Shown: in pieces, positions 22,010 through 33,843 of the stretch
Position numbering within the stretch: the stretch's first letter is position 1
How the letters are laid out: the number at the start of each line of letters is the position of its first letter
Origin: Saccoglossus kowalevskii
Lineage: Eukaryota > Hemichordata > Enteropneusta > Harrimaniidae
Reading direction: 5' to 3'
Length of the DNA stretch: 33,843 nt
Assembly: GCF_000003605.2 (NCBI RefSeq)
Contig: NW_003141809.1
Location: 133,558 to 167,400 of the forward strand
Program-made: the position numbers and the translations under genes
Notes under the pieces: generated by a model
What the model was told of the DNA's origin: nothing
The model's input: the letters and a program-made list of their open reading frames with translations, nothing else
Databases searched by the model: none

Positions 22010-22081
22010 CAGTCGGGTTCGGGAATCGAACCCAATGACCATAACTTCTCTGATCAAGCAGCAATGCCCGACAGGCGACTG
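22010..22081 (-). repeat. tRNA-like repeat with Pol III B box (probable SINE head)
   Basis: On the minus strand a perfect B box, GGTTCGATTCC (22032-22022), sits in a TTGGG/CCCGA stem-loop like a T-arm. The 72-base unit closes with a CAGTCG/CGACTG stem. No proper A box or D-arm is visible, so a working tRNA is unlikely and a tRNA-derived SINE or decayed tRNA copy is the better reading. A second CCGACTG directly beyond (21994-22000) can form an alternative hairpin with CAGTCGG at 22010. Confidence 0.45.
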
Positions 22082-22364
22082 ATTCCAATAACTGATTCGG
22101 TATACGAAAGCACGCCGCCAACGGCATTAAAAGTCTATGCTTGGAGAATTTGATACTCGTTGACGCAGACAGAATCACCACTGTAGCATCGCTCAGTTGT
22201 ACCTTATCAACGTTAATATATCCCCTCCATTTAAAAACAAACAAAGTCGATGACATGCTTGTATTTCAGACTGTTTTATTTAATATAATACCAGAGTAAC
22301 CCAGTCTTAAATTTGTGGATGGAATCTAAGCCGAAATCCAATCGGTTTTGAAATTATAGCGGAG

Positions 22365-23182
22365 NNNNNNNNNNNNNNNNNNNNNNNNNNNNNNNNNNNN
22401 NNNNNNNNNNNNNNNNNNNNNNNNNNNNNNNNNNNNNNNNNNNNNNNNNNNNNNNNNNNNNNNNNNNNNNNNNNNNNNNNNNNNNNNNNNNNNNNNNNNN
22501 NNNNNNNNNNNNNNNNNNNNNNNNNNNNNNNNNNNNNNNNNNNNNNNNNNNNNNNNNNNNNNNNNNNNNNNNNNNNNNNNNNNNNNNNNNNNNNNNNNNN
22601 NNNNNNNNNNNNNNNNNNNNNNNNNNNNNNNNNNNNNNNNNNNNNNNNNNNNNNNNNNNNNNNNNNNNNNNNNNNNNNNNNNNNNNNNNNNNNNNNNNNN
22701 NNNNNNNNNNNNNNNNNNNNNNNNNNNNNNNNNNNNNNNNNNNNNNNNNNNNNNNNNNNNNNNNNNNNNNNNNNNNNNNNNNNNNNNNNNNNNNNNNNNN
22801 NNNNNNNNNNNNNNNNNNNNNNNNNNNNNNNNNNNNNNNNNNNNNNNNNNNNNNNNNNNNNNNNNNNNNNNNNNNNNNNNNNNNNNNNNNNNNNNNNNNN
22901 NNNNNNNNNNNNNNNNNNNNNNNNNNNNNNNNNNNNNNNNNNNNNNNNNNNNNNNNNNNNNNNNNNNNNNNNNNNNNNNNNNNNNNNNNNNNNNNNNNNN
23001 NNNNNNNNNNNNNNNNNNNNNNNNNNNNNNNNNNNNNNNNNNNNNNNNNNNNNNNNNNNNNNNNNNNNNNNNNNNNNNNNNNNNNNNNNNNNNNNNNNNN
23101 NNNNNNNNNNNNNNNNNNNNNNNNNNNNNNNNNNNNNNNNNNNNNNNNNNNNNNNNNNNNNNNNNNNNNNNNNNNNNNNNNN
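22365..23182. other. Assembly gap (818 N)
   Basis: A run of N. It is flanked by a tRNA-like repeat on the left and dispersed repeat copy 2 on the right, so the missing sequence is likely repetitive. Open frames crossing it are artefacts. Confidence 0.99.
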
Positions 23183-23228
23183 AATGTATCTCGTAATCTC
23201 AATGCAGACAATAGTATGCACAATAATG

Positions 23229-23719
23229 AGGGGGGCAGGGGTTATTTTCGTTCAACGTAAATGCAATATTTTTTTGTTCGTACTACGTAAATTGAAAAAA
23301 TAAATTCCGTAATTCTGTAATCACAGGCTAGACGTACAACGTAATCGATCAAATATTTTTTTTCGTACACTGTAAAAATGTGTCATTTTTCTCGGTACGT
23401 ACAAGGATTTACATCCAAATAAAAAAATCGTAAAGAATAATCCAGGGAAATTACATTATAGAAACTGTAAAACGACTAGATGACAAAATTCACTACAAAA
23501 TTGAATGTCAAGACGTAAAAGGCCCTCTAACCGAATGAAGAGCATTACGAGGGTAATATGCGCATGCATCTCTACACACGGCGCAGCAATGGCGGAGAAT
23601 TTGAGCCGGAGAGCTCTTCGGACCATGCAATGATCCTTTTTTTAACACTGTCAACTGTAAAAACGTCTTTTTTTCCTTGTAAATTGTAAAACGTCCTTTT
23701 TATTTCCCGTAAAACTGTA
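23229..23719 (-). repeat. Dispersed repeat, copy 2 (inverted relative to 7235-7571)
   Basis: Read in reverse complement, it follows copy 1 closely from the ACAGTTTTACGGGAAATAAA end (right) to the AACGAAAATAACCCC end and GCCCCCCTC tract (left). The long phrase CGTACGTACCGAG-like region and CGTCTAGCCTGTGATTACAG are nearly identical between copies. It has about 130 extra bases (roughly 23513-23645) containing GC-rich sequence not in copy 1. The copies are about 16 kb apart. Confidence 0.8.
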
Positions 23720-26356
23720 CCAGCTACCCCCTTGCCTCCCCTCAATAATGTTATTGCACATATCGCGATTAGTATGGATACTTTCGTTTCTAAATTAAAA
23801 TACACACTAAACAGTTATCTTTTGCTAATATTTGTAACGTGAGTCGGAGTATCCAAGCTAAGACAACCGACCACGTTAGCGCTGTACGTCATGGTGTAAA
23901 ATATGCGGTGTTCACACCTCACACCTCTGATATTATTAGGTAGGAATGAAGAATTGTCACTAGGCTCCCAATGCAGGTATAGAATGTGAATATGTGTAAA
24001 TACAGTAGCCGGACGATTCAGTATTTAGATAAATTTCATGGAATTAAATCAAAACGTAATTCTCATAGAAAAATATAATTTGTAATATGTAATACTTTAA
24101 AAAATTCTTGCACTTGAGACACCAAAGTTTCATGGATAGTCGAGTAAACTGGTCAAAGGACGATCAGCATACCCGTAAATACACGGTTTTCATACACTGT
24201 CATCTAACGCGGTTAGGGGTTGGCCATAAGACCATTCCAGAGAATATGGAAAAACTGTTGCCATATTTGTGCTTTTCTCAACTCATGCGTGTAAATTATT
24301 TGTTATAAATACATTTTTTTCTAAGCGTCGCCTCTTGAGTTTTGATTTACTTCGATGGGTTTATTCTGGTCTTGGTATCGTATGTGAGGATGAAATCGCC
24401 AGAGGTTGCCGTCGGCGCTCGTTACAGGATTATTCACTAAGATGTACGACACGCCAATAGTATTCCTATCATTTATGGATGTCCACTGAACCAACTAATA
24501 TAATGATGTAAACATGTGCGTGACAACTCGTCGAATTTCGTAAGGTACTTTTTTTTTTATCTCCATAGTAACTCTCTGGATACACAAACACACAGGCTAC
24601 TCATAAATCAAAACACTGACGCCCCATTCCACCACGTACGTAATTTATTACAACAATTATCACAAGATCGTGATGCCACCACTGTCTAAACACGTCAGGT
24701 GGATTTGTCACGACTCGATAAGACAGATGGTGTTGCAAAGTAAACCGTGTACTTTGGCCTGTCATAAGTTGTTACAACTCGTTAGTTATAAATGTAGCAG
24801 ATCGAAGTGATTTACACTCAGAAAAACCACTGATGTATACAGAAACATGTACATAATGGGTGTCATTAATTCCATTAATTCCGTCAATCACCATTGAAAC
24901 ACTGTGATTACAACGAGTAGGCATGTCGGGTACAGATTTGCGTAGTCGAGACATCCCGGACATGCACGGACCGTGTGGTGGCTACATATCTTGAACAACC
25001 GTGACAAAATTCAATATACACTCAGGCTCTTGTATATTTACTGAATTGTTTGCCCGAATAAGCTGGCGAATGTTCGTGAAATAAACACAAAACAGCAAAT
25101 TATTTCACAGATCGTAATGAAATTGTGGTTGTTAGAGAAGACAACCGGTGCGAGTCGACGGGATTGAGCGGTAACTAAGAAAACAAATCTGCTCCCGAAT
25201 TATCCGAGGTTATCTGGGGGTTGATCGCAAACATTATATACATTGTAATCGCCTCATCCAAGCACGCACATGCCCAGAGCAATATGTGAAATACTATTTA
25301 AGTTAAAATTTATGATTTTTCTGCTGACAAAAAAATGAAATATGTTTATGAATGTCATGAAAAGAGTACAAACTCGTGCCTTGTTTATTATTTTATTTGC
25401 ACAGAACGTACAGCGATTCCTGGGATGTGTTCGAGCACAGTCCCTTTATCCCGGGATAAATGGACTGTGGTACGAGCTATGAACGTTTGTGTTATCATCA
25501 TACTAGTAATACCGTGTGTTTATTGTGCGTGTGTTGGCTATGTTTAGACAGGCCCTTGTTTATTTCATGCATTGACAAGTTATGTCAACAACATTGGGAT
25601 ACACAAAACGGACAATAACAGGGGGTTTCGCATGGCTGGTAGTCAAGAATGTTCGCACCACTGAATGCACAATAAAATGTATTTGCGTACCTCCAAGTTT
25701 CTTCCATAACAAGAATATGATTGTGTGTAGTGCCAGCTGCTCATGGCAACATGACCAAAAGCAAATAATGACGAGTTCAAGTTTGTTTTTTTCAATCGTG
25801 CACATGATGGACAAAGTCTAACATAACACATCCGAGGCAATTGTATCCATCCGCGCCATGAAGCAACAACTATAGGGTGATGTTAATATGTATTATTTTG
25901 TTAGAGTAAACTTAAAACAATAATAAATTTATGTTTAACTGTATCTTTTGAGCACATGAATAAAACAAAACACGCAAACAAGCAAGTATTACTGTTAAAC
26001 CAGTGTTTCACGGGGATCTAGTTTCACAGTGCTCAATGAGACGCGTTACGCTTTGAGTAAAGTGAGAAATAATGAGTCTTGGCGACGGTTGCTATGTAAA
26101 TTGCGGCGGGTTCTATTGAATGCAGGTGAGTCAACTTACTATATGAGGGGGACCTTTTCGAATTATTCCACATTCTGGAAATAAATACAAAATTATGCAT
26201 TGAATACATATTTCAACCCACGTTAAGAATATTTTTAGTAATGAAAATGTCAAAATCATGTCATGTTTTACGTTGTTCCATGCCAATACATGTGTGATGC
26301 ACACTGTTTACATAATGGTTCGTTCCGTTACTATGACAAATGATGGATACAGGTAG
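23720..26356. other. Intergenic region upstream of alpha-tubulin
   Basis: No gene is supported. Short open frames at 24108-24460 and 25335-25821 have no family resemblance. It contains the palindrome at 25431-25475. The last few hundred bases must include distal alpha-tubulin promoter elements. Confidence 0.5.
25431..25475. repeat. Near-perfect 34-45 bp palindrome with no loop
   Basis: CACAGTCC, one base, TTTATCCC (25436-25452) is followed directly by its mirror GGGATAAA, one base, GGACTGTG (25453-25469). The only mismatch is the single C/T pair. With a one-base bulge the symmetry continues to TCG/CGA on the outside. The centre is CCCGGG. No function can be read from it. Confidence 0.85.
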
Positions 26357-26392
26357 TATAAAACAGCATTGCCGTTGCGAGGATTTCAATTC
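26357..26392 (+). promoter_or_regulatory. Alpha-tubulin core promoter: TATA box and initiator
   Basis: TATAAAA at 26357-26363 is followed by TCAATTC (YYANWYY initiator) at 26386-26392. The initiator A at 26388 is 31 bases from the first T of the TATA box, the standard spacing. It predicts a 5' UTR of about 110 bases before the ATG at 26498. Confidence 0.7.
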
Positions 26393-26497
26393 GTTTCCTC
26401 ACGATCGACTCGTTACAGTCTCTGTGTGAGCTAAGGACGGAAATTTTGCAGACCATCTTCCTCAGTACTTCGTGCTTATAAAAGAAATCAACCGAAA

Positions 26498-28359
<1,862 letters not shown>

Positions 28360-28486
28360 ATTGCAGATCACCAAGACACTCGTCTGCAACTATACTGTCA
28401 AAAGATCCCACTCTAAATAGAACTATAAGACAAGTTACAATATGTATATTCGTGAAAAATGTTATTGTCGTTGAATTCGGGCATAC

Positions 28487-28583
28487 ATTAAAAGATCGTA
28501 ACAGCAAAATAATATATTTGTGTGGTTAATGTAATTAAAAAGAGTGTCAGTAACTATGCCAACAGCTCGATTGTATGAATAAA
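28487..28583 (+). terminator. Alpha-tubulin poly(A) signals
   Basis: ATTAAA at 28487-28492 and AATAAA at 28578-28583 lie 128 and 219 bases after the stop. Each is followed by T/G-rich sequence. Either or both may be used. Confidence 0.55.
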
Positions 28584-30341
28584 TGAGTAAATTGGTTATA
28601 ATTATCCATATGTGCAATCCCAGACTGGTCAAGGCATGACAATATAGTTAATCTTTTAGACATATCCGGGCTAATCTTGCACCAGTGAGTCCACAATTTT
28701 GTTTTTGTTTTAATGTGTAATCCCAGCCTACATATTTACCATAGTAACGACAAATAATAATATGCATCAATGGTATCGATTCCAACTTGCCCAGATCGAC
28801 GACGCTTCTGTCAATATGGTGCTAAAGTAAGCCAAACAATCCATCTAAGTCAATAGAACCGAACCCCGTACCCTGGCCTGCTTCTAAAACTGGTTTGGCA
28901 ATATATCCATAATAATTACATTTACTCAACAATAAAATATTTTAAACCGTCACTGATCGAAGTCTTTCCGCACCCCAATTTCGCGTCATATTTTATTATA
29001 TATTAAGTATATGACCCTGGAATTAGTATTAATGCCTTAACATTAAAACTGACCACATAAGAACGGTAACACGCCTCCGCGCCTGGTAGCGGGCATGTTT
29101 GGGGTTTGTCAGTGTCCATCATGATGGCTAATAAATGAGAACACCCTTGAGTGACTGTCTGACTAGTCGAAATATGAGTGGGCTGTAAAGTAGTTATGTT
29201 GGTAAACAGAAATTTCAGAGAGACTAAACAAACACGTAGTGTCAGTTATGTCGGGGAAAATTTCAAACAATAAAAATACCAAATTCTCATACCCCAAATA
29301 CTAGACTGGTTATGTTTTGTTTTCGTTGGCAGACTTGCATCACACTTATTATTTGTTCAATATTCGCTGAGTGCCATTTAAATATAATAATAAAACTACG
29401 TGAGAAGACATATACTCATAGATGTTAACGTATATTTTTGATAGTTAAATATATCTTCAACGACTCGCTTGGTTTCGTTTCAGATCAGAAACGCTATTCG
29501 CCATATGCAGGCACCTGCCCTAATCAAATGTTGTAATCTTTTTAAAACTCAAACCCGCATAATTTTTTTCCAGATTTTCTTTTTTCAATATGTCGGCCAA
29601 TTAAAAATTATACCCATTATACAAATCAGAGAAGAATATATAAAACTTGGCACAATTATTTGGTGAGAAAATGATCGTATTATTTGTGTTTTCGTGTTAT
29701 ACAACGATGACTTGCTCACCCAGGGCCTAATACCCTGCTAGAGCACTTTGACACAGCTTTGGAAAAAAGAAAAAAAAAACAAGAAAAAAAACATACAAAA
29801 CCAATTAATATGCGTAAATATGTTTGCCATACACGTCTGACGCATTTAAGTCAAATTGTATATCAATAAAAGTGGAAAAACACATTTGCAAAAGTAGAAG
29901 GGGTTTTTTACAACATTGTTATACTAGTATCTATATATGAAACAGAGACTCAACAACTTTTACTCAAACTTCTCCTGATATAAGGCGATAAGGAAAGCCA
30001 AATTCGCCACATATGACAATAACGCAATTGGTTTCTTTGCCAAATACACATCATACCCCCCCCCCCCGTTCAATGATATGATCTCATACACGGAAGTAAA
30101 CGGTATGAAATTTTTGGGATGAAAATGAAAGAATTGGACTTTAGCGACAAAGAGGGCGCCAATGAGCAATGAGCAATGGTCGGCTGTGAATTTTAGCGGA
30201 CAGCACAGCACATCGACCATTATCATTGTACTTCAGAAATCATTTGTACGAAAACTCATCTAACCGATAGTGACTCATTACTATGTTTACTATGTCGTGC
30301 CGTGGTGACGTGTCAAAAACTAATAAAATCGCACAGGTTAA
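28584..30341. other. Intergenic region between alpha-tubulin and USE1
   Basis: AT-rich, with A-rich and poly-C (30057-30067) runs. A CTCF-like AGAGGGCGC lies near 30150-30160. Short frames here resemble no family. Confidence 0.5.
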
Positions 30342-30349
30342 TGACGTCA
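30342..30349 (+). promoter_or_regulatory. Palindromic CRE TGACGTCA in the USE1 promoter
   Basis: A full CREB/ATF site 46 bases upstream of the USE1 start codon, with a half-site TGACGTG about 35 bases further up. The position near the transcription start makes it a credible element; use is inferred. Confidence 0.5.
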
Positions 30350-30394
30350 TTGTGCGCGGAAAAACTGCGCATCAAGTTAACAGCTGACAACAAC

Positions 30395-30490
30395 ATGGCG
30401 TCTAGGCTGGAAACAAACTTGCAGCGGCTGCTTTCAAGATGTGAAGTGATGGCCGCAGAAAGGAGGCACTCTGACTGGAGATTAGAAAAG
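30395..30490 (+). CDS. USE1: USE1 (p31 SNARE) first coding exon, partial gene
   Basis: The 32 codons starting at the well-placed ATG (CAACATGGCG) read MASRLETNLQRLLSRCEV and on to a WRLEK ending. This corresponds closely to the N-terminus of animal USE1 (vertebrate form begins with [21 protein letters not shown] and reaches WRLEKYV). The exon ends at a strong donor, AAAAG|GTAAGA, at 30490/30491, in phase 0. USE1 is a tail-anchored Q-SNARE of the ER involved in retrograde Golgi-to-ER vesicle fusion. The following exons, which should open with the conserved YVGALEDML segment, are not in the window, so intron 1 is more than 3.35 kb. It contains a LINE insertion. Nothing suggests that the gene is broken. 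Confidence 0.88.
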
Positions 30491-30749
30491 GTAAGACAGA
30501 GACTTATCTGATCGCACATTTTGTATCAGTTAATATTTATGACACATTACAAAAAGATCATCTAAACTTGGTACCTGCTTTTAGGAACGAGAGACCTGTT
30601 TCATCAGATTGTGAATCTTCACCAGGCACGGAAGTAGGGGGAGGCGCGCCTCTCCTTCAGCCCGCGGCGGTCTACTTCGGCCACGCCAATAGAAGTGTGC
30701 GCCCTTACCGAATTTCTGGATCCGCCAGTGTTCACATTCGTCCCTATGT
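30491..30749 (+). other. USE1 intron 1, GC-rich segment
   Basis: The start of intron 1. Bases about 30600-30740 are unusually GC-rich for the region and include the palindrome GAGGCGCGCCTC and a TTTCTGGATCCGCCAGTG phrase. It looks like a piece of another interspersed repeat into or beside which the LINE inserted. I have no second copy to prove it. Confidence 0.35.
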
Positions 30750-33550
30750 ATTACACTTTTGTATTAATACATTCAATCTAAGCAGTGACCATTGCTCCAT
30801 ATGTTGATATCATTACCAGTATGAATTGAAAACAAAAATGAAGCACTACAACCCATACCTGGCAAATAATACAAATGGAATGAGAACACAAAAGAGATTT
30901 ATAAAATATTCTGCCAAACAAAAGAAGGAATAACGACCATTATTATCATTTATAGATAAAATACACAATAACAATACATCCAATATTATTGCAAATGAGT
31001 TTAAGCAACTACTTGACAACATTGCTGCCAAATGTCTGATAACAAAGACATCAATGAATATCAGAAGAACTAGGAAGAAGAAAAGGACATTCACATCAGC
31101 TCAGTGTACCATAATGAAAATAGAACTGGAAAGACTGGCCAGGCAAATGCAAAGAATAACATATGACAAAAACTTAAGACAAATATATTATACCAGACGA
31201 AAAACATTCAGAAAATATGCTAAAAGCTTCCACAAGAACAAAGAAAACAACAATTTAAACAACTAATTGAACTTGATTGAAACTCAGAACCACAGTCATT
31301 TTGGAAAGCTATTAATAAAGAAATCAAAGACAAAAGTAATACACAGGCACCATCAGTAAAAATGAAGTTACAACACCGGAACAACACAACCTAAAAATAG
31401 AACTAGAAGAAAAAGAAAAAAATAGTTATCCAAACAACAACTTGAATGAAGAAATAACAGAAGGAGAAATTAAAAATGCTTTAAGGAAAATAAAAAAATC
31501 ACAAAGCCTGTGGTCCTGATGGCATACCTTCAGAAATGCTTAAATACAGCAACACAGCAATGATAAAAGCCCTGGAGAAAATGTTCAACCAAATGTTAAG
31601 AAATGCAGAATATCCAGAAAGCTGGAACATTAGTATGCTAACACTAATACATAAACAGGGTGAGTACTTTGACGCCAATAACTATCGTGGTGTGTCAGTT
31701 AGCAATACAACTGGAAAACAATAATATATTGAACAATAAACTTGTACAGTACTTAGAAAACAACAATATTATTCATCAACACCAAGGAGGTTTTAAGAGA
31801 AAACATGAAACCACTGATCATATCATCACACTGCATACTATAATCAAGAAATACCAACAACATGCGAAAAACTTATATTGCTGCTTCATAGACTTGAAAA
31901 CTCGCTTTGATACTCTGTGGAACAACAGACTAATGTACAAGCTACAATGTAACGATATAAAAGGAAAATTTTATGACCTGATTAAAAACATGTATCAAAA
32001 TAAGAAATACATGCTGAAACTCGACAACTGGATATCACCCACATTTACACTAGAAAATGGCATGAAACAAGGATGTCCATTAAGTTCAACCTTATTTAAC
32101 ATTTACATCAATGACCTTGTTAATTGAATTACAAATTCAAGGGAATGTCCCAGCATCACTTAACAAAAAACAAATTCCATGTCTTCTGTACTCGGACGAT
32201 ATTGTACTAATGTCTGAAAGTGCAAAAGGCCTACAAAAATCCATGGATGTTATGCACAACTATGTCAATAACTGGGGCCTTCGAGTCAATATTAAAAAAA
32301 CAAAAACAGTTATCTTTGCTAAGAATGGACATCATACAGAAAATCTAAATATTACACATGGAAAAGATGAAATAAAGAAGACAACACAATATACTTATCT
32401 AGGTGTTACCTTTAACACTAATGGATCAATGGATTTGACAATGAACAGACTCGCTGAAAAGGCACAAAGTCGTCTATTTATAGACAGTAACAATAACAAT
32501 ATGTTATTTGAAACCACCCAACTACCCATTCTTACCTATGCTGGTGAAATATGGGGAGTTTGCACAAATGGAAACATATAGGACAAAACAAGTACAGAGA
32601 AATTTCATTTACAGTTTTGCAGACATTTAATGAGTATTAATAACAAAGCTAGTAATATAGCAGTCAGAATGGACATAAGAAGACTGCCTCTTTTATGCAC
32701 TTTACAATACAGAGCACTTATGTATTATAAACACCTCAAATCAATGAATGAAAGTAACATAGCCTATAATGCATTGTTAGAGATCGAAAACAATAAAGAA
32801 ATTAAGGATTACTACTTAACAAAACTTGTTAAAACCACTAATCTTTACAAAATAAATTTTGACATTACAAAACAAAACAAAAATTTCAAGAAATAACTCA
32901 AAGACATTACGAAAAACATTTGGAACTGTGAGTTGGAGAGATGGGACTACAAGCTGAGAACATTTAAACTATTTAAAAAAGCATTCAAAAAGAAACCTAC
33001 GTTAAACCACCTTAGTGACAGACGGGCAATAGACACACTAAGCAAATTTTGTTTAAGCTGCCACAAATTACACATAGAAACAGGCAGACACACAAGACCA
33101 AAAACAAAAATAGATGACAGAAATTGTCCCAACTGTACAGTAATTGAAGATGAAATTCATTTTATCACACAATGTCTACTATATACAGCTGAACGGAGAC
33201 ATCTGTACTCCTTGTTTTCTCATATGGAGAAATTTGATTCAGTTAGCAGTACACAAAGGTTCATATACATTATGAACAACACAAACAAGCAATGTAGACT
33301 TGGAGCAATACACTACATACAAATAGCATTGGAAAAACGAAAATCTGTTGCAGATCAAATCTTTATTATTATTCACATTTTTAATTTAAATTTTTATGTC
33401 GATAGCATATGTATTATTTTAACATATTTTGTTTTATTATGATAAAAAGAAAAAAAAAACTTTATTACATGTAAGGTGTAAATCAAAAAATATAAATGTC
33501 AAATTTTCTTTACTGTTGTAATAAAGATTATTATTATTGTTATTATTGTA
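30750..33550 (+). mobile_element. Non-LTR retrotransposon (LINE), 5'-truncated and frameshifted
   Basis: Fragments of one long open frame follow each other on the plus strand, broken by several frameshifts and stops. At the left, the end of an AP-endonuclease-type domain (LSSDHCSI) is all that remains. From about 31480 the reverse transcriptase follows: PDGIPSEMLKY, NNYRGVSVSN, LYCCFIDLKTRFD (catalytic Asp), GMKQGCPLSSTLFN, and YSDDIVLMS at 32189-32215, the catalytic motif with Ser where Ala is usual. The C-terminal end has a C-x2-C-x7-H-x4-C zinc knuckle (about 33124-33174). The tail is AATAAAG followed by TTATTATTG repeats (33520-33550), typical of non-LTR 3' ends. Endonuclease type plus zinc knuckle suggest the CR1/Jockey/I side of the LINEs, but the clade cannot be fixed by eye. 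No target-site duplication was found. This copy is dead. It lies in USE1 intron 1 in sense orientation. Confidence 0.88.
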
Positions 33551-33843
33551 TATATTTTCGTCCCATTTCCTTAGATTATCCTCACGATTTGGTGGTTGAG
33601 AATGACTTCCTTTATGTATTGGTAACAAGACAATCATGCTTGATGCATTTAAAATACAATCGGAAAGTATGTCCTTACAATATTATATACTGTATTTCCC
33701 GATAAATAAACAACTTTTACCATGAGTCGACTGTCCACCGTTTGACACAACTGCTAAAGTCACATTCGCTCGTTACCTGTGATTAAGACAATGTATTATT
33801 TAAATTCAAAAGGTTCTAACTTCCTGTACGTTATAATAATAAA
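33551..33843 (+). other. USE1 intron 1 or unresolved flank
   Basis: Sequence after the LINE tail. A polypyrimidine-TTAG at about 33563-33572 precedes a 43-codon open frame (to TAA about 33703) with AATAAA nearby (33703-33708). It does not resemble any USE1 exon. It is left unassigned. Confidence 0.4.

Noticed and set aside
22010..22081. A functional tRNA gene
   Set aside because: A B box and a closing stem exist, but there is no valid A box, D-arm or clear anticodon arm.
21864..22256. 130-codon minus-strand frame
   Set aside because: It overlaps the tRNA-like repeat; its composition is that of translated repeat DNA.
22307..23223. Two long minus-strand frames across the gap
   Set aside because: They consist almost wholly of N and are artefacts.

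Overview
The window is eukaryotic, and almost certainly from an invertebrate bilaterian animal. It is AT-rich, has spliced genes with GT-AG introns, and carries animal-type repeats: MITEs, a dead non-LTR retrotransposon, and poly-C and TTTA runs. The animal protein families present (NDUFA13, a TEX45/SAXO5-like axonemal protein, a BTB-BACK-kelch protein, alpha-tubulin, USE1) fit a marine invertebrate such as a hemichordate, amphioxus or lophotrochozoan. The sequence alone does not settle which.

Layout. 1-528 (+) is the last intron and last coding exon of NDUFA13 (GRIM-19, complex I). 911-1830 is a non-autonomous DNA transposon with about 34-bp inverted ends. 2180-2620 is a decayed local repeat. 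4812-9618 (-) is a seven-coding-exon gene for a 548-residue TEX45/SAXO5-like protein. Every intron phase in it checks out. Its probable non-coding first exon lies near 13237-13345, just inside a perfect RFX X-box at 13377-13390. 15329-17140 (+) is an intronless kelch-like gene of 603 residues. 17141-26356 has no gene I can support. It holds a 208-bp TA-flanked MITE (19168-19375), a tRNA-like repeat (22010-22081), an 818-base assembly gap (22365-23182), the inverted second copy (23229-23719) of a repeat also found at 7235-7571, and a near-perfect palindrome (25431-25475). 26357-28583 (+) is a complete alpha-tubulin gene with TATA box, initiator, three exons and poly(A) signals. 30342-30490 (+) is the CRE-bearing promoter and first coding exon of USE1. 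Its first intron has been invaded by a 5'-truncated, frameshifted LINE at about 30750-33550.

How the genes relate. There is no operon logic. Alpha-tubulin and the TEX45/SAXO5-like protein are both microtubule/axoneme components, and the X-box suggests RFX/ciliary control of the latter. NDUFA13 (mitochondrial complex I), USE1 (Golgi-to-ER SNARE) and the kelch-like protein (probable CUL3 adaptor) are unrelated housekeeping or regulatory functions. NDUFA13, USE1 and TEX45 all lie on 19p13 in human, so part of this neighbourhood may be an old linkage group.

I found no convincing new multi-gene system. The most interesting items are the hidden terminal exon and X-box of the axonemal gene, the inverted pair of 'TTTACAG/TTTACG' repeats, the 25.4-kb palindrome, and the recurring CTCF-like AGAGGGCG motifs.
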